This document shows positions 28,721 through 37,956 of a DNA stretch of 46,353 bases, one piece after another (within the stretch, counting starts at the first letter, position 1; each line of letters starts with the position of its first letter). The notes beneath the pieces are model-generated. The model did no database searches, was not told the origin of the DNA, and saw only the letters and a program-made list of their open reading frames with translations. A program made the translations under genes and the position numbers. The DNA is from a bacterium (GTDB lineage Bacteria > Hinthialibacterota > Hinthialibacteria > Hinthialibacterales > Hinthialibacteraceae): positions 1 through 46,353 of the forward strand of contig WGLV01000024.1 in the NCBI GenBank assembly GCA_016125385.1. Reading direction: 5' to 3'.

Positions 28721-30457
28721 ATGAATCTGATCGATTACTCGCTGGTCGCACTGTATCTCATCGTTGTGGTCTGGCTGGGTTTCTGGTATCAGAAGCAGGC
28801 TTCTCAAAACCTGCGCGCGTATTTTCTCGGCGGCAACCAAATTCACTGGCTTGCGCTGGCCATGTCTGGTTCCGTCTCAACCTTCGACATCACCGGCACC
28901 ATGTGGATCGTCTCCCTGTTGTTTATCATGGGGATGAAATCGATGTGGGTTCACTGGATGTGGGGCGTAATGCTCGGCGCGTTCTGCTTCTCTTTCATGG
29001 GCAAGTGGGTGCGGCGATCGAACGTCATGACCGGCGCGGAGTGGATGATCACCCGCTTCGGCGACGACCTCGGCGGACGTAGCGCGCGGGTGGCGTACGC
29101 CTTCATGGCGGTCGTATCGCAGGCGGCCTTCATCGGCTACGCCTATCAGGGCATCGGCAAGTTTTCATCGGTTTATCTTTCGATGCCGCCCATGATCTGC
29201 GCTATCGCGGTGATCGGCGTCACGACGTTATACGTTCTGCTGGGCGGGCTCTTCGGCGTGGTGATCACCGACGTGATCCAGACCGTCATCCTCACACTGG
29301 CCGGCGTTATTATCGCCGTTATCGCCTACCAGCACATAACGCCTGAAACCCTCAACGCCGCGTTGCCCGCCGGATGGGATTCCATCCAACCCGTATGGGA
29401 GATCGGCTCGTTCGCGGGTACAAACAACGCCGCCTACCAATGGTTCGGCCTGCTGATGATGGCATGGGTCATGAAAGGCTTTTTGCTCAATGCGGGCGGC
29501 CCGTCGCAGTTATACGACTTCCAACGTTTTTTGTCGGCGCGGAACGAACGCGACGCCGCCTTGATCGGCGCTTCATGGAGTTTCTTTTTGATGGTCCGCT
29601 GGGCGATGGCGATGGGGATCGTCCTGCTGGCGCTGAGTGGAATATCCGATTCGGGCGACCCTGAAAAAGTGATGCCCATCGTGCTGCGCGATTACCTTCC
29701 CGTGGGATTCCGCGGTCTCGTCATCGCGGGGCTGCTGGCGGCGTTTATGTCGACGTTCAGCTCCACAGTAAACAGCGCGGCTTCATACATTGTGCGCGAT
29801 TTCTGGCAGCCGTTTTTTCAACCGGACGCCGATGACCGCTCCATGATTCGAGCCAGCTACGTCTCTACCATCGGCGTAGTCGCCGCGGGCGTGGTGATCG
29901 GCATGCAGGCGAATTCCATCGCCTCCATATTCAATTGGCTGATGATGGCGTTGAGCGCCGCCGTGGTCGCCCCCAACGTCTTACGCTGGTACTGGTGGCG
30001 CCTGAACGGTTGGGGCTACGCGGCGGGAACGTTGACCGGTTTTCTGTTTTCGATTTTCCCGTTGCTCGATTCAACCATGCCGATGTATGTCTTTTTTCCC
30101 GTCATCGTCATCACTTCGTCACTCGCCGCCGTTCTGGTTTCGTTATGGACGAAGCCGATTGAATCCGGCGTATTAGTTCGTTTTTATCAAACCGTCAAAC
30201 CATTCGGTTTTTGGAGCGCCGTCGCTCGTCAGACTTCCACACCGGACACGATGTCACGTGATCCGTATGAGAGTCCGTATTACGCCATCATGAACACGAT
30301 ACTGGGAATCATCGCCATTGGATCGATGTACCTCTTCCCCATGTATCTGGTCGGCCATTGGAATACGCGAGCCATGTTGTATCTGGGGGTTGGTCTGGCG
30401 GCGATAAGCGTACTGTATTTCACCTGGTATCGCCATCTGCCGGACGCGCGCGCCTGA
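28721..30457 (+). CDS. sodium:solute symporter (SSS family) permease
   Basis: The 578-aa integral membrane protein has about 13-14 hydrophobic helices. It carries the SSS signatures LGGNQIHWLALAMSGSVST near the N-terminus, GGLFGVVITDVIQTVIL in the middle, and FRGLVIAGLLAAFMSTFSSTVNSAASYIVRDF, which holds the sodium-site serines. It imports a small solute with sodium across the inner membrane. It lies 38 nt after the isomerase in the same direction, with GGGGAG about 12 nt before ATG 28721, so mannose or a mannose-containing sugar is the likely cargo. Substrate assignment rests on context alone. Confidence 0.92.
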   Translation: MNLIDYSLVALYLIVVVWLGFWYQKQASQNLRAYFLGGNQIHWLALAMSGSVSTFDITGTMWIVSLLFIMGMKSMWVHWMWGVMLGAFCFSFMGKWVRRSNVMTGAEWMITRFGDDLGGRSARVAYAFMAVVSQAAFIGYAYQGIGKFSSVYLSMPPMICAIAVIGVTTLYVLLGGLFGVVITDVIQTVILTLAGVIIAVIAYQHITPETLNAALPAGWDSIQPVWEIGSFAGTNNAAYQWFGLLMMAWVMKGFLLNAGGPSQLYDFQRFLSARNERDAALIGASWSFFLMVRWAMAMGIVLLALSGISDSGDPEKVMPIVLRDYLPVGFRGLVIAGLLAAFMSTFSSTVNSAASYIVRDFWQPFFQPDADDRSMIRASYVSTIGVVAAGVVIGMQANSIASIFNWLMMALSAAVVAPNVLRWYWWRLNGWGYAAGTLTGFLFSIFPLLDSTMPMYVFFPVIVITSSLAAVLVSLWTKPIESGVLVRFYQTVKPFGFWSAVARQTSTPDTMSRDPYESPYYAIMNTILGIIAIGSMYLFPMYLVGHWNTRAMLYLGVGLAAISVLYFTWYRHLPDARA

Positions 30458-30610
30458 CGTAGAGGGGGGCGGCAGTAGAGGATATTCACGCGTATTATGA
30501 AAAATCCCCCCTTCCATTTATGCGTAAACGTATGAACAAATAGCCTTGCAGACATGATCCCGTTTCGATCGAAAGCGGCGCCGTTCCAATCATCGTCCGC
30601 TCATCATGCA

Positions 30611-30615
30611 GGAGG
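30611..30615 (+). promoter_or_regulatory. ribosome binding site deciding the GH38 start
   Basis: GGAGG lies 3 nt before ATG 30619 and 9 nt before ATG 30625. The second spacing is the functional one, so the second ATG is taken as the start. Confidence 0.55.
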
Positions 30616-30624
30616 AACATGCAC

Positions 30625-33600
30625 ATGAACCGCTTTTTACGTCTCGCCCTCGCTTTGCCGCTGTTTCTGACCGCGCTTTGCTCATCTTCTCCGCGCGCGG
30701 AAGAACTGTGGTCCATCGGAGTTGAAGATGGAGACAACGCGGAATTCGCCGTCAGCAAAGACCCGTATTCATACCTGAAGGCGTTTCCTGATGACGTCCG
30801 CTTCACCGCCGGAGAGTCCGATCCTTCCTCGGATTGGGCGGGCCTGCAACCTGGCGAAGGAGACCAGTGGGGCGGCTCCCGCATGAACCAGTTCGAGATT
30901 TTGTTCGATTTGCCAGACAAGCCAACCGGCGCCTATCAACTCCGCATCCGGCTGCTTGGATATCATCCCAATCCGCCGCTGGGCATGTCCGTCGATGTCA
31001 ACGGCGACCCATACGTGATCCGGTTTCCCTCCGGCGGCAATCAGGACGCATGGCGCGACCATTCTATGGCGAATCCCTTCCATTTCGATCTCGCCGTTTC
31101 ACCCGATGATCTGAAGCAGGGCAAAAACACGATCGGGATTCATAGCCTCAACTGCTGGCTTATCTGGGACGCGCTGTCATTTCATCATTCCGAATCAGCG
31201 AATGATTCGCCCGAGATCGAGGACCTTCAATTCACACTGACGCCTCTTTTCATCAAGAAAGGCGGATCATTGGTTCAACAGGCAAGGCTTTCTTATCTGC
31301 TGCCGCTCAAAGTCAAACGGATGCAGGCCCGCATCCAGCTCGGCGATGAGACATTCACCATACCGATCGAGCAGGATGAATTGGGTTACGTCAACAGCAC
31401 GCTTTCCGTTCCGGAAGTGAAACAGGTAGGAACCGCCCGGCTGGAGCTGACCGGCCAGGGAAAGACGCTGGCGGAAAAGAGCATTGAGGTCAAACCGTCA
31501 CGCAAATGGACTATCACCGTCGTCCCCCAGGCCCACGTCGACATCGGGTATACCGAGCTTCAACCTCAGGCGATGGACGTCCATCGCAAAAGCAACGACA
31601 AAGCCGTCGAGTTACTACAGAAATATCCGGAATTTTCATGGAGCGTTGAATCGAGCTACGTCATGGAAGACTGGCTCAAAACACGTCCTCAAGACAAGAT
31701 CAATCACTTCTTCCAACTCGCGCAACAGAACCGGCTCGAAGTCGAAGCCTTTTACGGGAATCTGTTGACAGGTTTGCTCAGCGATGAAGAAGCCTTTCGT
31801 TCCTTATATTTTTCAAAAAAACTCAGCCGCGACCATGAAATTCCTTTCGAAAGCGCGACGCTCACCGACGCCCCCTCTCACATCTGGACCATTCCGACCG
31901 TGCTGCGCAAATCCGGCGTCAAATATCTCAGCATGGGTATCAATGGAACGCGCGCTCCGCTGCTTAAAGGCGGCCTGTATGAACGATCTCCCATCTGGTG
32001 GGAGGGCCCCGACGGCTCCAAGGTTCTGGCGTTCTTTCACGATCATTACGCGGGGGCCGGCGCGATCGGGCTCACCGACGCCTGGTCGGGCAACGCCTCG
32101 AAAGAGGCTGACCTTTCCGTCGCGGAGCAAAAAATACCTGAACTGCTCGCGTTTTACGACCGCCCCGATTACCCCTACGACGCCATTCACATTCACGGCG
32201 CCTATGGCGATAACCGCCCTCTGACAGAGCAACTCCCCATGACGGTCAGGGCGTGGAACAAGAAATACGTATACCCCAAAATCATCTTCACAACTAACAC
32301 CGAATGGTTCTCTTCTTTTGAGAAGAAATATGGAAAAACACTGGATACCATCAGCGGCGACGGCGGCGCGTATTGGGAAGACGGCGCCGGCTCAACCGCG
32401 AAAGAAACCGCGCTGAACCGGAGCAACCAGCGCGAGGCGCTGCTCGCTGAAATGTTGTTGACCGGCCGCCGCGCCCGGGGCGAACTGGCGGAAGATTACC
32501 GGGGATCGTTCGCGGACGTGTGGCACAAGATATTGCTCTACGACGAACACACGTGGGGCGCGCATAACTCCATCTCGCAACCGGAGAATCCGGAAGTGCT
32601 TGAAGAATACAAGATCAAGGCGCAATTCGCGGACGACGCTCATCTCTATTTGCGCTCTCTGCTCGAAGTCGCCCGCCGAGGCCTCCCTCTGGACGACGAG
32701 CCGGATCGGTCGTTCGTTATGACCGAAGGAGGCGTCATCCAGTCGCCTCACTTCAAAGTAACCATCGATCCAAAATCCGGCGGGATCGCCAGCATCATCG
32801 ACCGCGACAGCGGGCGCGAGTTGCTTGACGTCGGCGCCGATAATCCATTGGGACAGTTGATCTACGCCCGCAATTCAGAACCGCCCTATGACTTAAGCGT
32901 CGCTACTTTAAAAAACATCGAAAAGATCGACGACGCAGTTCGCATCACGTACATGCACGACATGTTTCCTGAAATCGCATTGTCCATTCGTTTTGACAAT
33001 GACCGCAAGTTGATCGAGTTACAATACGATCTCGTCAAGAAGATGACTTACGACAAAGAAGGCGTATATATCGCCTTTCCCTTCGCGGGCGAGCGGCCGC
33101 AAATTGATTACGCGATCGCCAACGGCGTCGTCCGCGCGGGTCGCGACTGGCTGCCCGGAGCCTGTAAAGACTGGTTCACGCTACAGAACTGGCTGCGCGT
33201 CCGAAACCAGGGCGTCGACTCGCTGTTCATCACTTACGATGCGCCGCTGATCTCCCTGCAAGACATCAACGCCAATTCATGGCTTAAAGACCTGCCCATC
33301 GAAAACGGGCACGTCTTCGCGTATATCATGAACAACTACTGGTTCACCAATTACAAAGCCGGCCAATCCGGTTCGTTCCGATTCCGTTTCGCCATCTCAT
33401 CAGGAGATTCAGTCTCATTCGCCGAAGCCTCTCGCCTGGGGCGCGGGTGGACCAAAGCAGAACAAGACGCGATTGATGACATGCTGACCGTCCAGCCTGA
33501 CAACGTGCTGATCGGCGCCTTCAAACAGGCGGAAGCGGATGATGCCTACATCGTGCGCCTGCGTGAGATGGATGGAAAAGCGACTCAGGCGAACCTGCGG

Positions 33601-33741
33601 CTTGATCCATCCATCCCCGTCTCCAAGGCGGAGTTGTGCAATGGCGTGGAAGATCCGCTGGAGGAATTGAAGATTCAAAACAACTCGATTTCCGTTCCAC
33701 TCAAACCGTGGGACGTCGTCACGTTAAAGTTCAGAAAATAA
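30625..33741 (+). CDS. secreted GH38 alpha-mannosidase with N-terminal beta-sandwich domain
   Basis: The 1038-aa protein has a signal peptide cleaved after the SSSPRAE region. Residues about 25-195 form a beta-sandwich similar to the carbohydrate-binding domain of rhamnogalacturonan lyases (QFEILFDLPD, YQLRIRLLGY, NTIGIHSLNC). A linker strand domain follows. The GH38 catalytic part starts at about 295 with the zinc ligands in PQAHVDIGYTE (H304, D306). It contains LTDAPSHIW, whose D415 fits the nucleophile. The large C-terminal beta domains run from about 700 to the end. It would cleave alpha-mannosidic linkages in the periplasm or outside. It lies downstream of the symporter with a 167-nt gap. 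Confidence 0.92.
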   Translation: MNRFLRLALALPLFLTALCSSSPRAEELWSIGVEDGDNAEFAVSKDPYSYLKAFPDDVRFTAGESDPSSDWAGLQPGEGDQWGGSRMNQFEILFDLPDKPTGAYQLRIRLLGYHPNPPLGMSVDVNGDPYVIRFPSGGNQDAWRDHSMANPFHFDLAVSPDDLKQGKNTIGIHSLNCWLIWDALSFHHSESANDSPEIEDLQFTLTPLFIKKGGSLVQQARLSYLLPLKVKRMQARIQLGDETFTIPIEQDELGYVNSTLSVPEVKQVGTARLELTGQGKTLAEKSIEVKPSRKWTITVVPQAHVDIGYTELQPQAMDVHRKSNDKAVELLQKYPEFSWSVESSYVMEDWLKTRPQDKINHFFQLAQQNRLEVEAFYGNLLTGLLSDEEAFRSLYFSKKLSRDHEIPFESATLTDAPSHIWTIPTVLRKSGVKYLSMGINGTRAPLLKGGLYERSPIWWEGPDGSKVLAFFHDHYAGAGAIGLTDAWSGNASKEADLSVAEQKIPELLAFYDRPDYPYDAIHIHGAYGDNRPLTEQLPMTVRAWNKKYVYPKIIFTTNTEWFSSFEKKYGKTLDTISGDGGAYWEDGAGSTAKETALNRSNQREALLAEMLLTGRRARGELAEDYRGSFADVWHKILLYDEHTWGAHNSISQPENPEVLEEYKIKAQFADDAHLYLRSLLEVARRGLPLDDEPDRSFVMTEGGVIQSPHFKVTIDPKSGGIASIIDRDSGRELLDVGADNPLGQLIYARNSEPPYDLSVATLKNIEKIDDAVRITYMHDMFPEIALSIRFDNDRKLIELQYDLVKKMTYDKEGVYIAFPFAGERPQIDYAIANGVVRAGRDWLPGACKDWFTLQNWLRVRNQGVDSLFITYDAPLISLQDINANSWLKDLPIENGHVFAYIMNNYWFTNYKAGQSGSFRFRFAISSGDSVSFAEASRLGRGWTKAEQDAIDDMLTVQPDNVLIGAFKQAEADDAYIVRLREMDGKATQANLRLDPSIPVSKAELCNGVEDPLEELKIQNNSISVPLKPWDVVTLKFRK

Positions 33742-33755
33742 GCGCGTTTCCCTCT

Positions 33756-33800
33756 AAAAAAAGATCGTCACCGCCTCGCGGTAAGAGCGAGGCGGTGACG
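33756..33800 (-). terminator. strong terminator oriented against the flanking genes
   Basis: CGTCACCGCCTCGC (33766-33779) and its complement (33787-33800) form a perfect 14-bp stem with a 7-nt loop. The T-tract is on the minus strand (seven A on the plus strand at 33756-33762), three nt beyond the stem. It would therefore terminate antisense transcription entering the GH38 gene. On the plus strand it is only a stable hairpin between GH38 and the sulfatase. Confidence 0.6.
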
Positions 33801-33957
33801 ATGGACAACCTGAAACGTTCGTTCCCTCCTCTTCCACTCAATAGAATCCTGTTTGTACTCGTGTTATCTTCTGAAGTGATTCACCCCTACTGGATTCATC
33901 CATTTTTGAAAGACTCCGCGTGGGTATGCTGTACAAGATTTGTGAAAGGACATCCCA

Positions 33958-35613
33958 ATGAAACGCAGATCATTCATTCAATCGCTGGCTGGCGCTTCGC
34001 TGCTTTCACAAGCAGGCGCAAGAGTCCCATTTGCGAATACATCCACTAAAAAAACAAACATCGTGCTGATCCTCGCCGACGACATGGGGTTTTCAGATCC
34101 GCAATGTTTTGGCGGTGAAATCAGAACCCCCAATATCAATTCTCTCGCCGAAACGGGAACACGGTTCACCAATTTTTATAATTGCGCCCGCTGTTGCCCG
34201 ACTCGCGCCAGCCTGATGACCGGCTTGTATCCTCATCAGGTCGGTTTGTCGAGAAACGGCCAGAACCTCACTCACGACGGCGCCACCATCGCCGAAGTTT
34301 TACGGTCGGCGAACTACAACACCGCCATGGTTGGTAAATGGCATTTATCCCAGACTAAACCGCTGGATGACGGCGCGCTTCATCAGAAGTGGCTCGATCA
34401 TCAATACGATCCCGGTCAGCCATTCGCGCCGATTGACACGTATCCGATCAATCGCGGTTTCGACCGGTATTACGGCAATATCTGGGGCGTCGTCGATTAT
34501 TTCGATCCCTTCTCCTTAGTCGAGGGAACGAATGCGGTTCCTGAAGTCCCCGATGATTTCTACATGACCGACGCGATAACGAAGAAATCAGTCGAATACA
34601 TCAACGCGCTCAGCCAATCCGACAAACCGTTTTTCATGTATATCGCTCACTGCGCTCCTCACTGGCCCCTGCATGCGCTGGAAGAAGACATCGCCCGGTA
34701 TAGGGGCGTATTCAAAGACGGATGGGATGAATTGCGCAAAAAACGTTATGAACGCTTGTTGAAACTTGGCTTGTTCGACGAGAAAAACACGCCGTTGCCA
34801 CCCGTGCAGGATGGCGGAAAACATTGGGATGATTTATCGGAAGAGGAAAAGCGCTATCAATCTGAAAAAATGGCTGTGCATGCGGCGATGGTCGACCGCC
34901 TCGATCAGGGAATCGGGAATGTGGTCCAGGCGTTGAAAGACAACGGTCAGTGGGAAAACACGCTGTTGATTTTTCTGGCAGATAATGGCGCCTCTCCAGA
35001 GATTCCCACAGAGCCAGGCTATGACCGTTCTTCACAAACCCGTGAAGGCGAAAAGATTCACTATCAGGGTGAAATCACCCATCCCGGCCCTGAAACGACC
35101 TATACAGGCATCGGCCCCGCATGGGCCAACGCCGCGAATACTCCCTTCCGCTATTGGAAAGCGCAGTCGTTTGAAGGTGGATGCCATACGCCACTGATCG
35201 TTCACTGGCCGGAGACTATGCAATACAAGCAGGGGACGGTTTCACATGAAATGGGACACGTGATCGATATCATGCCCACCTGTCTCGAAATCGCGGGTGC
35301 GGATTACCCCGAGACGTATGAAGGACATCGATTATTGCCTCTTGAAGGTGAAAGCCTGCTGCCGGTTTCATTCGGTGAAAAAGATAAAAACAATGACCGG
35401 ACGCTGTATTTTGAACATGAGCGCGGGCGCGCCATCCGCGAGGGCGACTGGAAACTTGTCGCCAACAAAAACACGCCTCAAAAATGGGAACTGTATCATC
35501 TGGCCGACGATCTAACCGAAACCAACAATCTGGCGCAACAAGAGCCCGACCGCGTCAAACGGATGTCGGACAAATGGCGAGCGTGGGCGAATCGAGTCGG
35601 CGCAATCAATTAA
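33958..35613 (+). CDS. Tat-exported type I sulfatase
   Basis: The 551-aa protein starts MKRRSFIQSLAGAS, a twin-arginine signal. The alkaline-phosphatase-fold sulfatase features are LILADDMGFSD (metal aspartates), the formylglycine motif C79-C80-P-T-R83 followed by ASLMTGLYPHQVG, MVGKWHL, and FLADNGASPE. The catalytic cysteine is C79, in the C-x-P-x-R context with a second cysteine as the x. It needs a formylglycine-generating enzyme, which is not in this window. It should remove sulfate esters from sulfated glycans in the periplasm. AAGGA lies 7 nt before ATG 33958. It is the last gene of the plus-strand block begun by GntR. The sulfated substrate is not predictable by eye. Confidence 0.93.
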   Translation: MKRRSFIQSLAGASLLSQAGARVPFANTSTKKTNIVLILADDMGFSDPQCFGGEIRTPNINSLAETGTRFTNFYNCARCCPTRASLMTGLYPHQVGLSRNGQNLTHDGATIAEVLRSANYNTAMVGKWHLSQTKPLDDGALHQKWLDHQYDPGQPFAPIDTYPINRGFDRYYGNIWGVVDYFDPFSLVEGTNAVPEVPDDFYMTDAITKKSVEYINALSQSDKPFFMYIAHCAPHWPLHALEEDIARYRGVFKDGWDELRKKRYERLLKLGLFDEKNTPLPPVQDGGKHWDDLSEEEKRYQSEKMAVHAAMVDRLDQGIGNVVQALKDNGQWENTLLIFLADNGASPEIPTEPGYDRSSQTREGEKIHYQGEITHPGPETTYTGIGPAWANAANTPFRYWKAQSFEGGCHTPLIVHWPETMQYKQGTVSHEMGHVIDIMPTCLEIAGADYPETYEGHRLLPLEGESLLPVSFGEKDKNNDRTLYFEHERGRAIREGDWKLVANKNTPQKWELYHLADDLTETNNLAQQEPDRVKRMSDKWRAWANRVGAIN

Positions 35614-35804
35614 AAGGGGGTTTGATACTCGTGCATGGTGGATTCAATGTATGAACTCATCTAAACCTCAGTGGCCTCATCCCCTGTCAATCACCGGAAT
35701 TTAGTACGGATCCCCAACAGAATGGGCTCGAAATTTGAATAATCATCCTTTGATTTACAGGTTATCGATGGGAACAAAATAAAGCAGTGTTTAAATGATT
35801 CCTG

Positions 35805-35817
35805 AAATGGTCCATTT
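35805..35817. promoter_or_regulatory. AAATGG-T-CCATTT dyad overlapping the nsrR promoter, candidate operator
   Basis: A perfect 6-bp inverted repeat with a 1-nt centre ends on the first base of the -35 box. A repressor bound here would block the polymerase, so autoregulation by the Rrf2-type protein is plausible. The rest of the 285-nt gap after the sulfatase shows no gene. Confidence 0.45.
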
Positions 35818-35844
35818 TGCATTCAGGTTCAGGCATGCTATAAT
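35817..35844 (+). promoter_or_regulatory. sigma-70 promoter of the Rrf2-type regulator gene
   Basis: TTGCAT (35817-35822) and a consensus TATAAT (35839-35844) are spaced by 16 nt, about 55 nt before the GTG start. Confidence 0.6.
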
Positions 35845-35898
35845 TAATGGAGTAATCCTATTGTGGGATGAATATTTCTGACAGAGAAAAACATCACC

Positions 35899-36348
35899 GT
35901 GAATCTGACCCGGTTTACAGACTATTCCCTTCGAGTCTTTCTCTATCTCGCGCTTCGGCCCGATCAGCGAGTCTCAATCGAAGACATAACCCGCTTTTAT
36001 GGCATTTCAAAAGATCATCTGATCAAAGTCGTCAATAAGCTCGGCCGCCTGGGTTACATCAAGACCACTCGCGGCCGGAATGGCGGAATCGAACTGGCGA
36101 AACACCCCAGTGAGATCACCATCGGCGAGGTTGTGCGTAAAACGGAATCGAATTTTCATGTCGTTGAATGTTTTGACCCTCAGACGAATCACTGCTCCGT
36201 CACGGGCGTTTGCAACCTCAAATTCATTCTCGCCGAAGCGCTTGAAGCTTTTTTAAAAGTTCTGGACAGATACACGCTGGAAAGTCTGATCGTCGACAAA
36301 GAGATGGCGAAAAAGTTCCTCAAGATCAGCGAATCGCTGATGGTGTAA
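35899..36348 (+). CDS. nsrR: Rrf2-family regulator, NsrR-like iron-sulfur nitric oxide sensor
   Basis: The 149-aa protein has the Rrf2 winged helix (about 1-85; TDYSLRVFLYLALRPDQRVS, YGISKDHLIKVVNKLGRLGY, RGRNGGIELAK). Three cysteines follow at C91, C99 and C105 (ECFD...HCSVTGVC). This spacing and the ECFD context match NsrR, whose cluster is destroyed by NO to relieve repression. It begins at GTG 35899, with only a weak AGAG upstream. A consensus promoter and an overlapping dyad precede it. No NO-detoxifying enzyme (Hmp, NorVW, hybrid cluster protein) is adjacent, so its targets are elsewhere or may include the secreted protein next door. Confidence 0.8.
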   Translation: MNLTRFTDYSLRVFLYLALRPDQRVSIEDITRFYGISKDHLIKVVNKLGRLGYIKTTRGRNGGIELAKHPSEITIGEVVRKTESNFHVVECFDPQTNHCSVTGVCNLKFILAEALEAFLKVLDRYTLESLIVDKEMAKKFLKISESLMV

Positions 36349-36528
36349 TCTCCCTGCGCATTTCCGCATTTCGTTTTCGCGTTCGCTCCCCCGTGCTCGA
36401 AATCAACTCTTTCAAAATTCTTTTGTAAGAAAGTCTCCCCATGTTCGACAAACGATTCTGGACGTCGAATTACGCTTTCTGATCAGAAGCAGCAATTCAA
36501 TCCATGGTTTTTCATGAACCGTTTGGCG

Positions 36529-36550
36529 TTCAGGCCGTATTGCGCCTGAA
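36529..36550. promoter_or_regulatory. TTCAGGC/GCCTGAA inverted repeat upstream of the spondin-like gene
   Basis: Perfect 7-bp arms at 36529-36535 and 36544-36550 are separated by 8 nt, placing the half-sites 15 bp apart centre to centre. They lie 43 bp before the start codon, where a regulator could act. No T-run follows. The rest of the 244-nt gap between nsrR and this gene shows no gene. Confidence 0.4.
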
Positions 36551-36592
36551 ACCCCTCTGATAACAACAGAAAAGCAAACAGGAGACGATTGG

Positions 36593-37831
36593 ATGAAAAC
36601 CTCCGCAACATTTGCACGACTCATGGTATGCACATTCATTCTTATGGCGGGAAATTACGCTTATTCCATGGTTTACCACGTGGAAATCAAGGATTTGGAT
36701 TCCAAACAACCTTTATCGCCCGCCGTGGCGGTAATTCATCATGGTGGTTACAAACTATTTGAAGTGGGCCAGCCCGCAACGCCAGGGCTTGAAGCCGTGG
36801 CGGAAGAAGGCAATCCCGAGATTCTTATTTCGGAAGCCAATGCGGCGCCGGAGGTGATGAAAACATATCTCGGCGGTCCAGGCGCGACCTTCGATGGTTT
36901 CAAATTTTTCATCGAAGCCGAACCCGGCGATCTGCTTTCCATCGCGGCGATGCTGGGCCGAACCAATGATGAATTCATTGGTCTTTCTGCCATGGCGCTC
37001 CCCAACGGAGGAGCCCCCATCGAAATTCAGATGGAAGCCTATGATGCGGGAACCGAACCGAATACGGGCATGATCGCCGATCTGGGTTTTTATGGAAATC
37101 CCGGCGCCGGCGCCACGGAAAATGGCGTTGTGCAAGTCATCCATCAATACACGATCGTCGATGATCCCGATGTGGGCGCGATCGAGTTCAACTGGCCTCC
37201 CTCCGCTATGCTCACCATCACCCCGATGCCCAATGCGATCCCGTATCAGTTCAAAATGACCAGCATGACCGACGGTCAACCGATCTCCCCATCCGCGGTC
37301 ACCGTTCATGATCCGGCCTTTCACGTCTTTATGGAGGGTCAGCCGGCAAGTCCCGGAATCGAATTGCTTGCCGAATCGGGTTCCTCCAAAACATTGATCG
37401 GCGAGATGACTCCCATGCCGGGCGTTTATCAATCAACGGCGATCGGCGACGGAGGCGGCCCCGAACAAATGGGCGTTATCTACGGTGAACCCGGCGCCCG
37501 CGTCACGATCATCAGCATGTTTGGCCGCACCAATGACATCTTCACCGGCGTGATGGATCTACCCCTTCCCTCCCCCGGCGGAATGGTATCCATGGACACA
37601 ACGACATGGGACGCCGGCACGGAAATCAACACCGGCATGATGGCCGATATCCCGTTTTACGGCGGCGATGGAAGCCCCGCGGAAAACGGCGTTATCGCTG
37701 AAATTCACGATTACACGATCATCGATGATCCCGATGGGCAGTTGAACTTTCACTGGCCCCCTTCAGCGACGCTGATGCTTACGCCGTGGACAGGTCAATC
37801 CAGCGTAAAAACGTGGGATGTATATAAGTAA
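36593..37831 (+). CDS. secreted protein with two spondin_N-like domains
   Basis: The 412-aa protein has a signal peptide (about 1-24) and two homologous halves of about 190 residues (25-217 and 222-408). Each half holds Y-K/E-ITxMxDxQPLSP, a VxVH stretch, the GQPA-PG-E motif, a GRTND-F--L block, and ExNTGMxADxxFYG...ENGVI..IH-YTI-DDPD, which recalls bacterial spondin_N domains. Such domains bind metal and occur in secreted or surface proteins of unknown role. No enzyme motif is visible. AGGAG lies 8 nt before ATG 36593. It follows the NsrR-like gene in the same direction, and the intervening region contains an inverted repeat. A strong terminator follows. Confidence 0.75.
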   Translation: MKTSATFARLMVCTFILMAGNYAYSMVYHVEIKDLDSKQPLSPAVAVIHHGGYKLFEVGQPATPGLEAVAEEGNPEILISEANAAPEVMKTYLGGPGATFDGFKFFIEAEPGDLLSIAAMLGRTNDEFIGLSAMALPNGGAPIEIQMEAYDAGTEPNTGMIADLGFYGNPGAGATENGVVQVIHQYTIVDDPDVGAIEFNWPPSAMLTITPMPNAIPYQFKMTSMTDGQPISPSAVTVHDPAFHVFMEGQPASPGIELLAESGSSKTLIGEMTPMPGVYQSTAIGDGGGPEQMGVIYGEPGARVTIISMFGRTNDIFTGVMDLPLPSPGGMVSMDTTTWDAGTEINTGMMADIPFYGGDGSPAENGVIAEIHDYTIIDDPDGQLNFHWPPSATLMLTPWTGQSSVKTWDVYK

Positions 37832-37860
37832 TGAGTTTGTGAAATACACATAATGAAACG

Positions 37861-37897
37861 GAGGCCGCGCCAATTTTGTTGGCGCGGCCTCTTTGTT
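37861..37897 (+). terminator. intrinsic terminator between convergent genes
   Basis: GAGGCCGCGCCAA (37861-37873) pairs perfectly with its complement (37879-37891) around a TTTTG loop. TTTGTT follows on the plus strand. On the minus strand the stem is followed by CGTTTCATTA, so it may also serve the convergent kinase operon. Confidence 0.8.
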
Positions 37898-37956
37898 GTC
37901 GATCGAAGGAACCTGCTATGCTTTGATTGAATCAAATCCGCATTACGAAACCGAAT

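Noticed and set aside
30465-30512. GGGGGG...CCCCCC pairing downstream of the symporter as a terminator
   Set aside because: The arms are only six bases with a 36-nt loop and no T-run follows, so operon read-through into GH38 cannot be excluded.
19841-33820. AACGTTC motif upstream of GH32 (about 19844), GH92 (24716) and the sulfatase (33814), as a shared operator
   Set aside because: A 7-mer is expected several times by chance in a window this size, it also occurs inside coding sequence (around 43256), and the flanks do not align.
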